Shown: positions 25,319-38,600 of the stretch, one piece after another | Layout: every line of letters begins with the position of its first letter | How positions within the stretch are numbered: position 1 is the first letter of the stretch | NCBI RefSeq assembly: GCF_037975245.1 | Contig: NC_092571.1 | Location: 24,175,564-24,239,563 of the forward strand | From: Apostichopus japonicus | Lineage: Eukaryota; Echinodermata; Holothuroidea; Aspidochirotida; Stichopodidae | DNA length: 64,000 bases | Reading direction: 5' to 3' | The notes under the pieces: generated by a model | The model's input: only the letters and a program-made list of their open reading frames with translations | The model's database searches: none | Told to the model about the DNA's origin: nothing | Program-made: the position numbers and the translations under genes

Positions 25319-25398
25319 CAGAGACGAGAGGGAGGAGGGCGAGAGGGAGGAGGGCGAGAGGGGGGGGGGGGGACGAGAGGGGGAGGAGGAGGACCAAA
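25319..25398 (+). repeat. purine-rich GAGGGAGGAGGGCGAGA tract (unit B; all units)
   Basis: About 80 bases are almost pure G and A on the plus strand, including a G run of 12 or more. Counterparts are at 18138-18230, 40266-40338 and 48253-48325 with different G-run lengths. It creates proline-rich open frames on the minus strand that are not genes. Such tracts can form triplex or quadruplex DNA. Confidence 0.8.
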
Positions 25399-25410
25399 CA
25401 TTTTGAACAC

Positions 25411-25467
25411 GATATCTCAAGAAGGGACGCTTGGACCATTCTCATCTTTAGTATGTAGTTGGTTTTA
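25411..25467. repeat. left 57-bp duplication flanking the LINE in unit B
   Basis: It matches 26744-26800 on the other side of the LINE with three mismatches and matches the single unfilled site 18250-18306 in unit A. The same pair flanks the LINE copies in units C and D. A target duplication of this length is long for a LINE. Confidence 0.8.
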
Positions 25468-26743
25468 CTCAACTATCCTCTTCGTGCCTTGTGGCACATA
25501 AGGCCATCACGCTCTGTTTCCACTTGTCCCTGGCTCGTGCACTTTCCCTTGCCTCATTCCAAGTCTTCCACCCGCCTTGCTTTCTTTCTCTTTCCACTGT
25601 CCTCCTCCACGTTGTTTTTGGTCTGCCAACTTTCCGCTTCCCTTCTGGCCGCCATGTCAGGGCAATCGTACAATGGTGATCATTTGGTTTCCTTAAAACA
25701 TGACCAATCCAATTCCATCTTCTTCTTTTGACTTCTTGACTTATTCTTGCAGTTTGAATGTATTTATTGAGCTCATCCATTGAAATGATATTGGGCCAGA
25801 ATATTTGTATTGCCTTCTTCAAACACTGGTATTGGAAGGAATCCAGTCTTTTCCACGTTTCGCAACCATAAAGAAGTACTGGTCTTACCAAAGTTTTGTA
25901 TAGCTTGATTTTGGTTTTTCTTCCGTACTGTTTGGATCTCCATATCTTGTTCAATTTAGTAAATGCAACTCTTGCCTTGTTAATTCTGCTATTCATTTCC
26001 CTCTCTCCACCTCCATCTTTGCTTACTATTGCTACTAAGTATGCAAATTCATTCACATCATCTATGTCATCCTCTTCTATTTTAACTGCATCCCTCTTCT
26101 TGTTATTCATTCTCATGATCTTTGTCTTCCTTTTGTTTACTTTAAGTCCAACTCTTCTCGCAAGACCAGTTATACTGTTTGTTTTCTTTTGCATTTGAGA
26201 ATGGCTGGAAGATAGGAGCGCGATGTCATCTGCAAAGTCTAGATCTTCAAGCTTAGACATCATCTGCCACCTGATCCCTGTGTTGTTGTCTTTGGTAGTC
26301 TCTCTCATCATCCAGTCAATCACAAGAAGAAACAGAAATCCGGACATTACGCATCCTTGCTTTACCCCCGTCTTTACTTGGAACCACCCTGTTACTTCGC
26401 CGTCATCTAACACTGCACACACACTGTCTGAATACATTAGTTTGACTATGTTGATGATTTTCCCTGGTATGCCGTATTGCCTCATGATCTCCCACAAACT
26501 GTCCCGGTGAATCGAATCAAAAGCTTTTTCAAAGTCGATGAAATTTATGTATAATGAAGATTGCCACTCAGTGGATTGTTCAATAATATTTCTCAGTATG
26601 AAGATCTGTTCAGTTGTGCTCTTTCCTTGACGAAATCCTGCTTGTTCTGGTCTGAGTTTCTTGTCAATGCCTATTTTAATCCTGTCACTAACAATTCTTC
26701 CCAGTATCTTGCTTGCAATAGGCAGCAATGCTATCCCTCGCCA
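25468..26743 (-). mobile_element. 5'-truncated non-LTR retrotransposon (RT), unit B
   Basis: The minus-strand open frame (about 26743 to 25469, 424 codons, no internal stop) starts at the RT motif WRGIALLPIASKILGRI. It continues through QAGFRQGKSTTEQIF, FIDFEKAFDSIHR, GVKQGCVMSGFLF and the catalytic LDFADDIALLS box, then KVNKRKTKIM and LLYGCETW. It ends with the RRWNWIGHVLRK and RKVGRPKTTWRRTVE tail of RTE/jockey-type elements. The 3' end lies only one base past the stop, as in RTE-like LINEs with minimal 3' UTRs. The endonuclease and N-terminal RT are missing, so it cannot move by itself. Clade is uncertain (RTE-like favoured). Confidence 0.88.
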
Positions 26744-29660
26744 GATATCTCAAGCAGGGACGCTTGGACCATTCTAATATTTAGTATGTAGTTGGTTTTA
26801 GTGGAGATCAATTGTTTTTTGGGGTCCCCAGGGGTCAATTGTGAAAACCTTGTAAACACGATATCTCAAGAAGATAACCTTGCACCAGTCTTATATTAAG
26901 TATGTGGTTGTGACACGTTCAATTCAAGATCCCTATTGTTTTTTGTTGAGGTCAAAGGTCATTTGGGGTTACTTGTAGTCAAATTGTGAAAACCTTGTAA
27001 ACACGATATCTTAAGAAGGGAAGCAAGTATATCGTTGTAATACTCGTTAAGTTCAAGAAGCCTATTGTTGTTGTTTTGTGTGGAAGTTAAAGGTCATTTG
27101 GAGTTACCAGAGATCAAATTGTGGAAACCGTGATATATATGTATCTTCCACTGTTCATCCCATTATATAACATGTGCACTACCACTCATAAGAGTAGGAG
27201 AGACTGTTGGCATTTGAAAATTAGCTTATGGGCATCCGTAGAATTTGAATTCTTAAGCCGAACAAAGTGCTACTAGGTTATCTTTGTCGGTAACTGAATA
27301 CAACGTTGTATATACAAGCATTGCGCCTATGCACCGTACCCAAGTGAACATACAACGTGGCTATTGGATCGGAGTGAACGATATCGTTGCGAATCAAGGT
27401 ATTATATCTTTCCTTCCGTTGTTAACGTTTTCCTTGGTATTTTGCAATTGTCGAGATCCATCATAGAGCATTTTTAAATAAAAATAGTGGTTCCGGCCAT
27501 TTACATTCGGCTTCATAAGCAGTCGTCTAGTGCCATGACGTCATCGAAACCTCAATGCATTTTGCATTCTGGTTTTCTTTGTTAAGTTTTTTCTCATTTT
27601 ACATTGCGAACATTTTGTTGGTTCAGTATGAGTGACTAAAGTTGGGGCTTTGATAATCAACAAACTTTTTAAGTGCGAATGTGTGCCTGTGGGTGTGTCT
27701 GTGCGTGTTTCATGATGTGTGTCACAATGAACGCGCGTATGCAGCAGACTTAATTATTACCTAATTAATAAATACCACAGGCTGATTGTTCTTTCCAACA
27801 ATTTGCCTCCTTTGAAGCGAAATGCTTGCGGACAAAATATGTCGTAAATGTGTTGCATGCTTCAGACAGAAGATAGATTGCAGTTATATATAAATCTAAA
27901 ATAATTACTTGTGTACCATGAAACATCAGATATGTTCCCATAAAGCTGCTAACCTAGATAGGCTATCAAGTCAGTATAACCCCTGCAGACACAGGATTGA
28001 CATAGACAGGGGAGGTCACTCATTCACTACATTCCGACAAGTATTTATGATTTTACTATACCAGCCCTGACAAATCAATCGTCCAATCAGTGAGATGTTT
28101 CATTGTCTAATTGAATATACCTCGATTATTTGGTACATACTATCTTCGACGGTCAAAACTTCTACAAAAAGTCTTCTGAACAAGTTTGGTAAGTTAAAGC
28201 ATGGAGCTATTCGGTAATAGCTCCATGGTTATAGCAATACGGTTTGGCGGACCGGGACCTTTTAGCCCTATAGCGCAACAGGGGTATAAAATATACGTTA
28301 TGGATCATTGTAATCATAATACAAGCGGCGGGTACAGTCTGTGATAATATTAGCAAACATAGACGCAGCTTCAATCAGATTGAAGGGTGTTGGTTCGTCC
28401 ATACATGGAGCTATTTCGGTAATAGCTCCATGGTCCATATTAATAAACTTAATCGCTATGTATACACTTCAAACCGCAAAGCTGATTGGTCATATTTGTT
28501 TTGCCAAAAAGAAAGAAAATGAAGGAGGAAGCACACACCTGAAAGACTATTCATAATGATGAAGCAAAAAGGTTCAAAGACCATTTGTAAGAAACCAGTG
28601 ATGTATCAATGCCATCGGCGTATAACGAATATCTTCGGACCGGGATACCAAGGATTAAATGAGGCCCCTTAAACGGGTAACCATTCGCTGAGTCGGGCTT
28701 TTCTCTTCTTGGTCCTCTTCTTAGCATGGGTCCCTTGTGAGTGAGGATAGTTTAATTAATCTAGTGTTAGCCAATTATTTACCACTTCAACAGTATAGAA
28801 TGAATCATACAAGAAAAGTTTTGGAAACACAAGTACTGAATTCGTCGTTTTCTTTTAAGGCTCGTGACCCTTAAGGTTCCGGAGACAGGGGTCCCCCTCC
28901 CCCACCGCACCCTTCTCAATCCTCTGGCGTTATAAGCCGTTGATACATATCGTTTTAGGGAGTCACTGAAGGTTGGCGGGTGGGAGAGAAAGGGTATTAG
29001 TTAATGGTTGCATATATGATAATATCACGAGAGACGTGTTAATAATCGAGATTAGAACGTTACTCGTGTAGTTGTTGTCGGATTCTGTCTCTTCGTGTCA
29101 ACTTTGGACCATCAAGTGTTTTACCAATATTTACGTTATACTATTTATTAACCAAGATTGTAAACAAAGTGTCACCATTTGGATTTGTCATATGATATTA
29201 CTATCTAGCCCTGTGTCGGAGTTTGACTTTGTGCCTGTATTAGTGTCAGTTATAGATTGATATCTTATTAGCATGAGATGGCAGTGTTAGTTAATACTCT
29301 AAGAATCCTTTATTATTTCTAAGGCTGAGGAATACAGGGTCCCCCCCCCCTCCACCCTCATGCAACAGAGAAACCACGGATGGTAGCAAAAAATGGTTAT
29401 GATTGTATTATCTGAACAATGTTCTTTTTCAATATTTGAGTTGATGTCTCAGCTGCTATGTCACCTTTGATCCAAATGATCTTTGTTAATAGATTATTTG
29501 ATTAGTGAGTCAATATACGATGTACCCGTATTCTATCGTAGTTACATGTACTCATACTCACCCACATAAATTTGTACTTCAAGTCTGTCCGTTAGTGATA
29601 GTTTCTCGTGGTTTCTTTATTCAGGTGCAAAACGACTAATTCTCTTTTAAATAGACAACC

Positions 29661-32600
29661 ATGGCTAGTCAAGAAAATCAACGCCCTCTTCGGGTCTTCA
29701 TGTGGATCGTTCCACGAACAAACAGCACAGTTTTCACCAAGTGTATGTCCTTCGTGGACAAGGTCGAAGTATGGATGGAACCTTACATGGCTTGTAACAT
29801 GAATGATACCTTCTACAACCCTGAGTGGGGAAAAGGAGTTCCAGCTGTTGAGAAATTAAGGACCACAATGAAAGAGTTTATGGACAAACCAGAATACCAA
29901 GAATTAATGAAACAGGAACTTGAAAAAGTCGAGAAATACCCAAACGTTTGGCCACAAGAGCAGTTCAGGTATAATAACGATGTGTCAACAGTAGAACATA
30001 TGATTCAGTTTTATATTATTAATTTAAGCTATACTATACATAATACTAAAATATACTGGAAAGTGTTCAATCAATACGTGATCAATAGTTGATATTTGGG
30101 AAAGTGACAATTACAGGTAAGATAAATTTAAGGTTTGTTTTAGTATATATTGTTGACGGTAAAAAATGACAAAACATCAAACAAATAAAGCCCTGGCACC
30201 TCCGCCGACTATGTATTGACACACACCAAATAACTGTAAAGATGATGGTTCAATCTGTAAAAGGACACAACAAAATATCCATAAGTACAGATTTAAACAC
30301 ACAAAAAGATATAATATACATATATGTAACAATTATCCCACTAATGCCAAGAATGTAAGTCATAAAGATTCATCACACATGAACAACAATTATAAACATA
30401 CACTATTCTACTTTAAGCTAAATAGTCACTAAAATCACTGAACTCGATACTCAAATATCAGAAGGTGACCTTAATTATAATAATAATAACAAATATGCTC
30501 TCAAGCACATAGAGGATAAGCAAGTAAAAGTACAACACATCCTGACACTCGTACCCCACTATACTAATGCACAACACAATAGCTTAATGAGTAATATGCA
30601 ACGCTTCCCTTCCCTGAAGTCTAACCACAAGGCCCCCTAACAACGTTAACAATATATATTCTTGAAGGCCTAGGCTCACGGCCCAAACAAACTTATTACC
30701 AAAAGGTTAAATGCCTCAATGAGGATAAACAATCATACTAGGGAACAGGAAAACAAACAATACAGCACACTAATGCCATAACTAAAGACTGATAATAGAG
30801 AAATCAAATAAATCGCCTAATTCAATGCAAAATTAAGAAAACTTACGACATTGGGTCTCTCTAGGAGGTGCATGGGTGACGCGACTTAAATCCAAGTAAC
30901 CCAACTCTCAAATAAGACGAGCGCCACCTATTGGCTGCTCTCTGCCTCCAACATACCGGCCCCTAAATATCACAAACCCACTTTAATATTTACACAACAT
31001 TCAAAGGAGGCAGTGCAACTCCCCCTACAACAACAATTTGAACAACAGTGAGTATTAAGTAACTTATAACTACATGCTACAACAACTAGCAAAAAATGGT
31101 AAAACCAAACAACACAATTAAATAACACTGTAATACTTGTGGAATTCACCACTAAGCTTGTACACTTCTTGTTGAAACACCTTCAATAGTTTCAAGTAAA
31201 CACAATTTTCTTACAGGTCTGACCAGATTTGCACTTGAAGTCTTCACCTTCACAGATCTCACTAGGTTATCTTTTCCAGGATATATCTCTACAACTCTGC
31301 CAATAACCCACTTGTTCCTAGGAAGTTCTTCATCTACAAGAAGAACAATGTCCCCTACAGCTAAATTCCTTTGGGGTTCCAACCACTTCTGCCTTTCCTG
31401 CATTAAAGCTAAATACTCTCTACACCATCTTCGCCAAAAAACACCAGCCAAGTACTGAACTTGCCTCCACCTTCTTCTACAGTACATGTCCTTCTTATCA
31501 AATGTGTCAGCTGGAATAGCTGAGCCTTGGCGCAACAGTAACAAATGATTGGGTGTTAACGGTTCAGGATCTGACACATCGTCCGATACATATGTGAGTG
31601 GACGACTGTTCACTATAGATTCCACTTTACACATCAAGGTCAACAACTTTTCGTCATCAAGAACTTGTTCTCTAGTCAAAGATCGCAAAACCTTACGGGT
31701 CGTCCGTATTAATCTCTCCCAAACTCCTCCCATATTAGAAGCATAAGGAGTATTAAATCTCCACTTAATCATTTTCTGTTGCAAAAAACATGTGATTCTT
31801 GTCTCATTCCACGCCTCTATGACACTTCTGAGTTCACGCTCAGCTCCAACAAAATTGGACCCATTGTCTGACCTTATCTCAATGGGTACCCCCCTACGGG
31901 CTACAAATCTTTGGAATGCATGGATGAAAGAGTCTGTGTCCAGACTATGAGCTATTTCTATATGTATGGCTCTAACGACTAAACAAGTAAACATGCAGCC
32001 ATAACGCTTAACCTCTGACCGACCCCTTTTTACCATAAATGGGCCGAAATAGTCTATGCCCACAAAACTAAATGGTGGCATATCTGGCTTCACTCTATCA
32101 AATGGTAAATCTGCCATTTTTTGATTAATCTTGGGAGCTGTGGCTCTCCTACAAGTGAAACACTGTGTTACAACTCTACGCACAATGGATCTAGCACCAA
32201 TGATCCAAAATCGTTCCCTCAAAAGAGAAAGAACATGCTCCCTACCAACGTGACCGTTTTCCTCATGTGTGTAACGAACGACTAACTCCGTCACATGACT
32301 ATCCTTAGGCAGTATTGGAGGGTGCATCATACCCTCCTTCACTGGTGCATTACTCAACCGACCCCCGACACACAAAACGCCAGTCTGTGACAAATAGGGA
32401 TCTAACTTACGCAAAACACTGCCCTTTAGTTTAACCTCACTGGCTTCAGACGTGAATTCCCTAAAGTGTTCCCTTTGAACACACCTAACTATGGCTTCTT
32501 CAGCCTCCAGCAACTCTGTTATTGTCAAGGGCCCCTTTAATTCAACTCTATTTCTTCTGTTCATCTTGAACAAAAGATACCTTCTGAACCTTAATATCCA

Positions 32601-35600
32601 TGCAACATTTCTCTGTAGTTTTAACCAACTAGAATGACCTTCAAAATACTTATGAAGAACTTCATTTACTGCTTCTTGTTTAATTACATAGGATTCGACC
32701 TTGACAACCTTGACTTCTGGGTCCCCTTCCAAACCTGCAGATGCAGCTAGACCTTTAGGCCATCTAGTGTCATCCTCCCAAAGAAAGTCTGGTCCTAGGA
32801 CCCAGGCTCCCTTGTCAACCAATTCTCCAGCCGTCAAGCCCCTAGAGGCATCGTCGGCTGGGTTTTGGTGTGTCGGCACATGGCGCCACTGACTAGGTGC
32901 AGAACCTTCATGAATTAAGGCTACACGGTTAGCCACAAAGGTCTTGAAGCGCTTCTCTTGGTTACTTATATAACTAAGCACTATAGCACTATCAGTCCAA
33001 AAGAAGGACTCATCGATGCGAGCACCTAGCTCACGTCGAATCATTGTATCCAACTTCACTGACAAGGTAGCAGCAGTAAGCTCCAATCTAGGTATGGTCA
33101 CCTGTCTCAAAGGTGCCAGATGTGCTTTAGCCATTACAATACCACAATGAACTGCACCATCTTCATAAATGGTTCTAAGGTATGAAACTGCCCCATAAGC
33201 CTTCTCAGAGGCATCTGAGAAATGATGAAGCTCGTGACGAGATACTGCTTGTACCCCTGGGGCAAGACACCTGCTAACTCTGAACATATCTAGCTTCGAA
33301 ATGTCTGCCTTCCACGCAAGCCATTCACCTATGAGCTCCCTAGGAAGGGGCTCATCCCATCCAAGCTGCCGACGGCACAAATCTTGGATTATTGCCTTAC
33401 CCTTTATCGTGAACGGACATGCAAACCCAAGGGGATCATATACCGAACTGACTACACTTAGAAGACCTCGTCTAGTTAATGGCTTGGTCCTTAAATTAAC
33501 CTTATATCCAAAGCTATCTTCATTGACATCCCAAAAAACACCAAGTGCTCTCTCTACAGGAAGAGCCTCTTGATTAAAGTCAATGTCTTTAACAGCCTTG
33601 GCTCTGTCATCCTGAGGGATATGACTGAGTACCTTAACACTATTAGTGATCCACTTTGTTAATTTGAATCCACCCTTACTGAGAAGCTCTTTTAACTCAG
33701 AATACAGCTCTATGGCCTCTTCTTCAGTACTCACAGCCTTTAGGCAATCATCAACATAAAAGTTGGATCTGACCGTATTAATAGTGCTCTCCTTAAAGTT
33801 ACCTTGATTATCTTCAGCTGTGCGCTGAAGAGCAAAATTACAACAACTCGGGCTCCAACAACCCCCAAACACATGTACACACATTCTGTACTCTTGTGGC
33901 TCAACATTCATGTTCCCACCTGGCCACCATAAGAATCTCATCACATCACGGTTACTAGGACTAACCCTCACTTGGTAAAACATTGACTCAATGTCAGCCA
34001 TGAGAGCTACTCGCCCTTCCCGAAATCTAAGCAAAACTCCAAACAACTTGTTAGCCATATCTGGACCTTGGTGGACATTCTCATTTATAGAGGTCCCTTT
34101 GTACACTGAAGCACAGTCATAAACTATCCGAACCTTATCGGGTTTCATCGGGTGAGTGACTGGATGGTGTGGTAGGTACCAAACAGCTCCATCACTCCTC
34201 CCGATCTCCTCTTCAGGGACAACTTGAGCATACCCTTTATTGAGCACCTCACCCATAGCCTTAGCATACTTCTCTTGCAAATTAGAATCCTTCCTTAACC
34301 TCTTGGCCAAACCCTTTAACCTCTGTGCAGCACATTCCCTGTTGTTGGGTAACTCTACTGGTTGCTGCTTAAATGGTATCCCTAACTGGTAATGACCTTC
34401 AGTATGGCAAATCGTTTCTTCCCACATTGCTACAGCTCTTTTGTCATTTGGAGACAACCCATTCTCATGAGCTAGGTTTTCACTTGAGTCTATCTTCCAA
34501 AATTTTTTCAATTGAGTGTCTAGCTCAGCATTGCTACAAACAAAGTGACATACTGGGTTTCCACCAGGTTTCCCTAATGGCCCACTCACAGCCCAACCTA
34601 GTTGGGTCCGAATGGCATATGGATCACCAGTCTTACCCTTTCTAACTTCAATGGGCACTAACGCCTCTGGGACATCTTGCCCTATAAGCAATTCGACCTG
34701 CATAGGATTAACTTGTGGCAAAACAAGCTCACTAAAATGATTCCATCGCTTCAAGTCTTGCGATTTGACGATGTTTTCCTCTCTAATGGGAATCTCAGGT
34801 GCACTATAGACCCGAGGTACATTAATAACATGAGCATGATCTGAGCTCGTTACCTCCAAGTTAACAACAGAGGTGCTAGTGACACTCTCCTTACTGTGCA
34901 GTGTACTCAATGAGAGCTTCTGCTTGTTACCAGCTGTTCCTAATTTTCTTAGTAGTGACTCTGAGCAGAATGAGTTTGTAGAGCCGGTGTCCAATAATGC
35001 AAAAGTAGACACACTACGACTTCCACCCTCTACTCTTACTTGAACAGGAACCACCGGAAGTGCTACCCTTGAGTTACCGGCCCCATTGACAGCAGCAGAT
35101 ACCTTTGAAGCACCTGTGGTAAATCCACTCTGTACTAAAGATTCAGGCTGCACCACAGCATCATTGTGTGCTTGAGGTGCTTCAACAGTACCTAGATGCA
35201 GAAATTTGGTGTGTTTTTTTCCACACCCATGAACACTGCATGTCCTAGCTAATGTGCACTCATTAGACCTATGCCCTGTCCTTAAACAGTTAAAACAGAG
35301 CCTATTCTCTTTAGCAAATCCAAACCTTTGAGTAGGATACATCTCCTTAAATTCATCGCACCTGAATAACGAATGACCACTCTTATTACACTTGAGACAC
35401 GGAACATTCTGCTCTGTGAGCAAATTAAAATTTGTCCCTCTATTTCTCGCCTTGGGTTTAGAACCATCGAACTTGCCCACCACTAAGTTACCTTCCTTAG
35501 CTCTCAAGCTTAACCTCCCATATACAGGATCATTCAGCTCTTCAGCTGCATCATTGATGAACTCTACTATATCGGCAATATTTGGTACCCTACTATGTCG

Positions 35601-38600
35601 CTTCCTAATACGACGAGCCTCCCTCACCCACCTGGACCGTAGGAAATTAGGTAACCTCTCAGCAATTGAGAGGAGAACCCTCTGGTTATTCATCTCTGCT
35701 ATGAAACCCATAGAACTTAATGTTTCCTTACAACTCTGCAGATCATCTGCAAAATCTCTTAACCCCTGCTTGTCATACGAGGAGAAGGTGCCCCCAGAAG
35801 TGATGTTCTCCAACCAAGCATCTGCTATCAGGTGGTTGTCACCAAAACGATCTTTAAGGATCCCTAGCGCCCTGGGGTAACCATCGCAAGGATCCATGAC
35901 GGAACAGCACTGTATGACCTTGTTCGCTTTTCCCACACAATACTGCTGCAGACGTGTAAGCTTAGCTCCATAACTAAGATTTGAACTACCAACGCTGTTC
36001 TCGAAGGACCTAATAAATGACCAGTATTTCATGGGATTCCCATCAAAATAGCTTAACTCTGCTCGCGGCAAATGAATAGCTTCAATTAACTGGTTTCGAT
36101 CTTGATCTGACAGCTGTGGTGTGGCTTCTGGAACTATAATCTTCTCACTCGGGTGAAATTCCAGAGCTTCGGGACGCAACACAGCACCTTCGCTTTCAAC
36201 CACATTGGAGGATTTTTTAACACAACTCAAATCAACCTTATGCTCTGCCTCCATGTAGGCCTTCTCTTCTGCTTCGGCCATAGCTATTTCCATCCTGAGG
36301 TCTAGCTCGTCTTTCTGCTGTTTCAACCTCAGCTCTGCTAGCTGTAGATCTTGTTGCTGTTGCAACAAAACTGCACGTGCTGCTAACGCAGCTTTCTTGG
36401 CGTTGGCTTTGGCTCTCTCACTTGTGATCGAGCTACTTGAGCTTGTTTGGCTTACCGAATCAGAAGGCATGACCAATGGGACATCTTGGGATCTCTGCCA
36501 GGTCGAAATCTCCTGACTGAACTCATCAAAAGCACGATGAATGGCTGACATATATGCTTCGGCTTCATGAATATCATCATCCTCTTTGAGCACTTCCAGG
36601 TATGCATTATGTGCCTCTTCAAGCTCTCCAATTGCCTGACTGTAGGCTTCATTCTTTTGTTGCACAGTAGCCCTACAGCTGCTGTCTGGCTGTGGGTTTT
36701 CTGTTATTATGGCCTTTATTTCATTTCCCAAACGGGTAAGACATCCCCTCTTGGTGGCTCTAGCCTTCTTCAGTCCTTTCACGACTGCTAGGTCTGGCTC
36801 TACTGAACCTTGTGACATCATACTTGATCAAACTTGACAACTTATCCAAACAGACGTTGTCATTGAACTTATGTTGACGGTAAAAAATGACAAAACATCA
36901 AACAAATAAAGCCCTGGCACCTCCGCCGACTATGTATTGACACACACCAAATAACTGTAAAGATGATGGTTCAATCTGTAAAAGGACACAACAAAATATC
37001 CATAAGTACAGATTTAAACACACAAAAAGATATAATATACATATATGTAACAATTATCCCACTAATGCCAAGAATGTAAGTCATAAAGATTCATCACACA
37101 TGAACAACAATTATAAACATACACTATTCTACTTTAAGCTAAATAGTCACTAAAATCACTGAACTCGATACTCAAATATCAGAAGGTGACCTTAATTATA
37201 ATAATAATAACAAATATGCTCTCAAGCACATAGAGGATAAGCAAGTAAAAGTACAACACATCCTGACACTCGTACCCCACTATACTAATGCACAACACAA
37301 TAGCTTAATGAGTAATATGCAACGCTTCCCTTCCCTGAAGTCTAACCACAAGGCCCCCTAACAACGTTAACAATATATATTCTTGAAGGCCTAGGCTCAC
37401 GGCCCAAACAAACTTATTACCAAAAGGTTAAATGCCTCAATGAGGATAAACAATCATACTAGGGAACAGGAAAACAAACAATACAGCACACTAATGCCAT
37501 AACTAAAGACTGATAATAGAGAAATCAAATAAATCGCCTAATTCAATGCAAAATTAAGAAAACTTACGACATTGGGTCTCTCTAGGAGGTGCATGGGTGA
37601 CGCGACTTAAATCCAAGTAACCCAACTCTCAAATAAGACGAGCGCCACCTATTGGCTGCTCTCTGCCTCCAACATATATATAATTTTATATATATGAACT
37701 TAGATGCCTGGTACGGTTTCGTTAACGGATTCGCGACGCGTGATCAGTTGTATGTGTGTGTTACCACAATGACATTTAATTTGTTGATTTCCTATTCCAA
37801 ACTTGCATTCAATTAGTAACTTGTTTTGTTCTATACTGTAATTTGTAACTGATAATGACAATCTATACCGCGCGGTTGATAAATCTACCTACCCTCTTAT
37901 TTTCTTTCCTTTTCTATTTTTTTTTTTTTTTTTTTTTTTTTTGTTAAACCGATTAAACAGATATGCTTGGCTGAAGGATCAGCTTGAAGTAGATCCAGAT
38001 GACAAGCAGTTGGTCTTTATAAAAGATCAGTCTTGTGCGATCTACGATCACATGGAATATCTTCCGGATGTTCCAACACGACACGTATTTCTGATCAGAC
38101 ACCCGAGGAATGTCTACCCATCATTGAAACAACTTTTCACCAACAACACCGAATTAATGCAACTTCCCTGGGATGAGACGAACCTGATTGAACAAGTGCC
38201 ATCTATGCCCATTAAGGATCACTTTAAGATCCATCGAGATCTGTGGAAGAAAATCAAAAACAAATTGGATCCAGACGTCATCGTTATCGATGGACATGAT
38301 TTGGCCAGCAGGCCTGAAGTAATACTTCCAAAGTTCTTTACTGAGTTAGGTATTCCTTACAAAGAATCTTACTTGAAGTGGGAAGCTGATCCGGAACTTG
38401 TGTATTCATCATGGAGAGGTACAGGCCAGTTGATATTTACAACTTCCAAGACCAAAGCTACTTCACGAGCTGTTGAGTCTACCCACTTTGTACCCCCAAA
38501 GGTACCCCGTGGCAGCTTCACGGCGGATTGGAAACTGACAGATGAGTTGCAGGAGTGTATAGATTATTCGATGCCATTTTATGAAGAAATGTATGAACAA

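Larger units (their letters stand above)
30151..37674 (-). mobile_element. complete BEL/Pao LTR retrotransposon in the intron of copy 2
   Basis: Two 803-bp LTRs (30151-30953 and 36872-37674) bracket one long open frame (36821-31152). LTR ends on the minus strand are TGTTG...CAACA. The 5-bp target duplication TATAT flanks the element (30146-30150, 37675-37679), confirmed by the unfilled site near 53076-53080 in unit D. The two LTRs look identical throughout. A purine-rich AGGGGCCGG precedes the 3' LTR (near 30954-30964). The primer-binding site between 36822 and 36871 was not identified with confidence. An intact frame with matching LTRs indicates a recent, possibly active insertion. Confidence 0.95.

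Noticed and set aside
25491..26791. Several plus-strand open frames across the LINE, repeated in units C and D
   Set aside because: They are antisense shadows of the reverse transcriptase frame.
27284..28556. Open frames at 27284-27466 and 28341-28556, repeated in the other units
   Set aside because: Short, without a recognisable domain; one runs through the twin-hairpin repeat. A non-coding leader exon is possible but unsupported.
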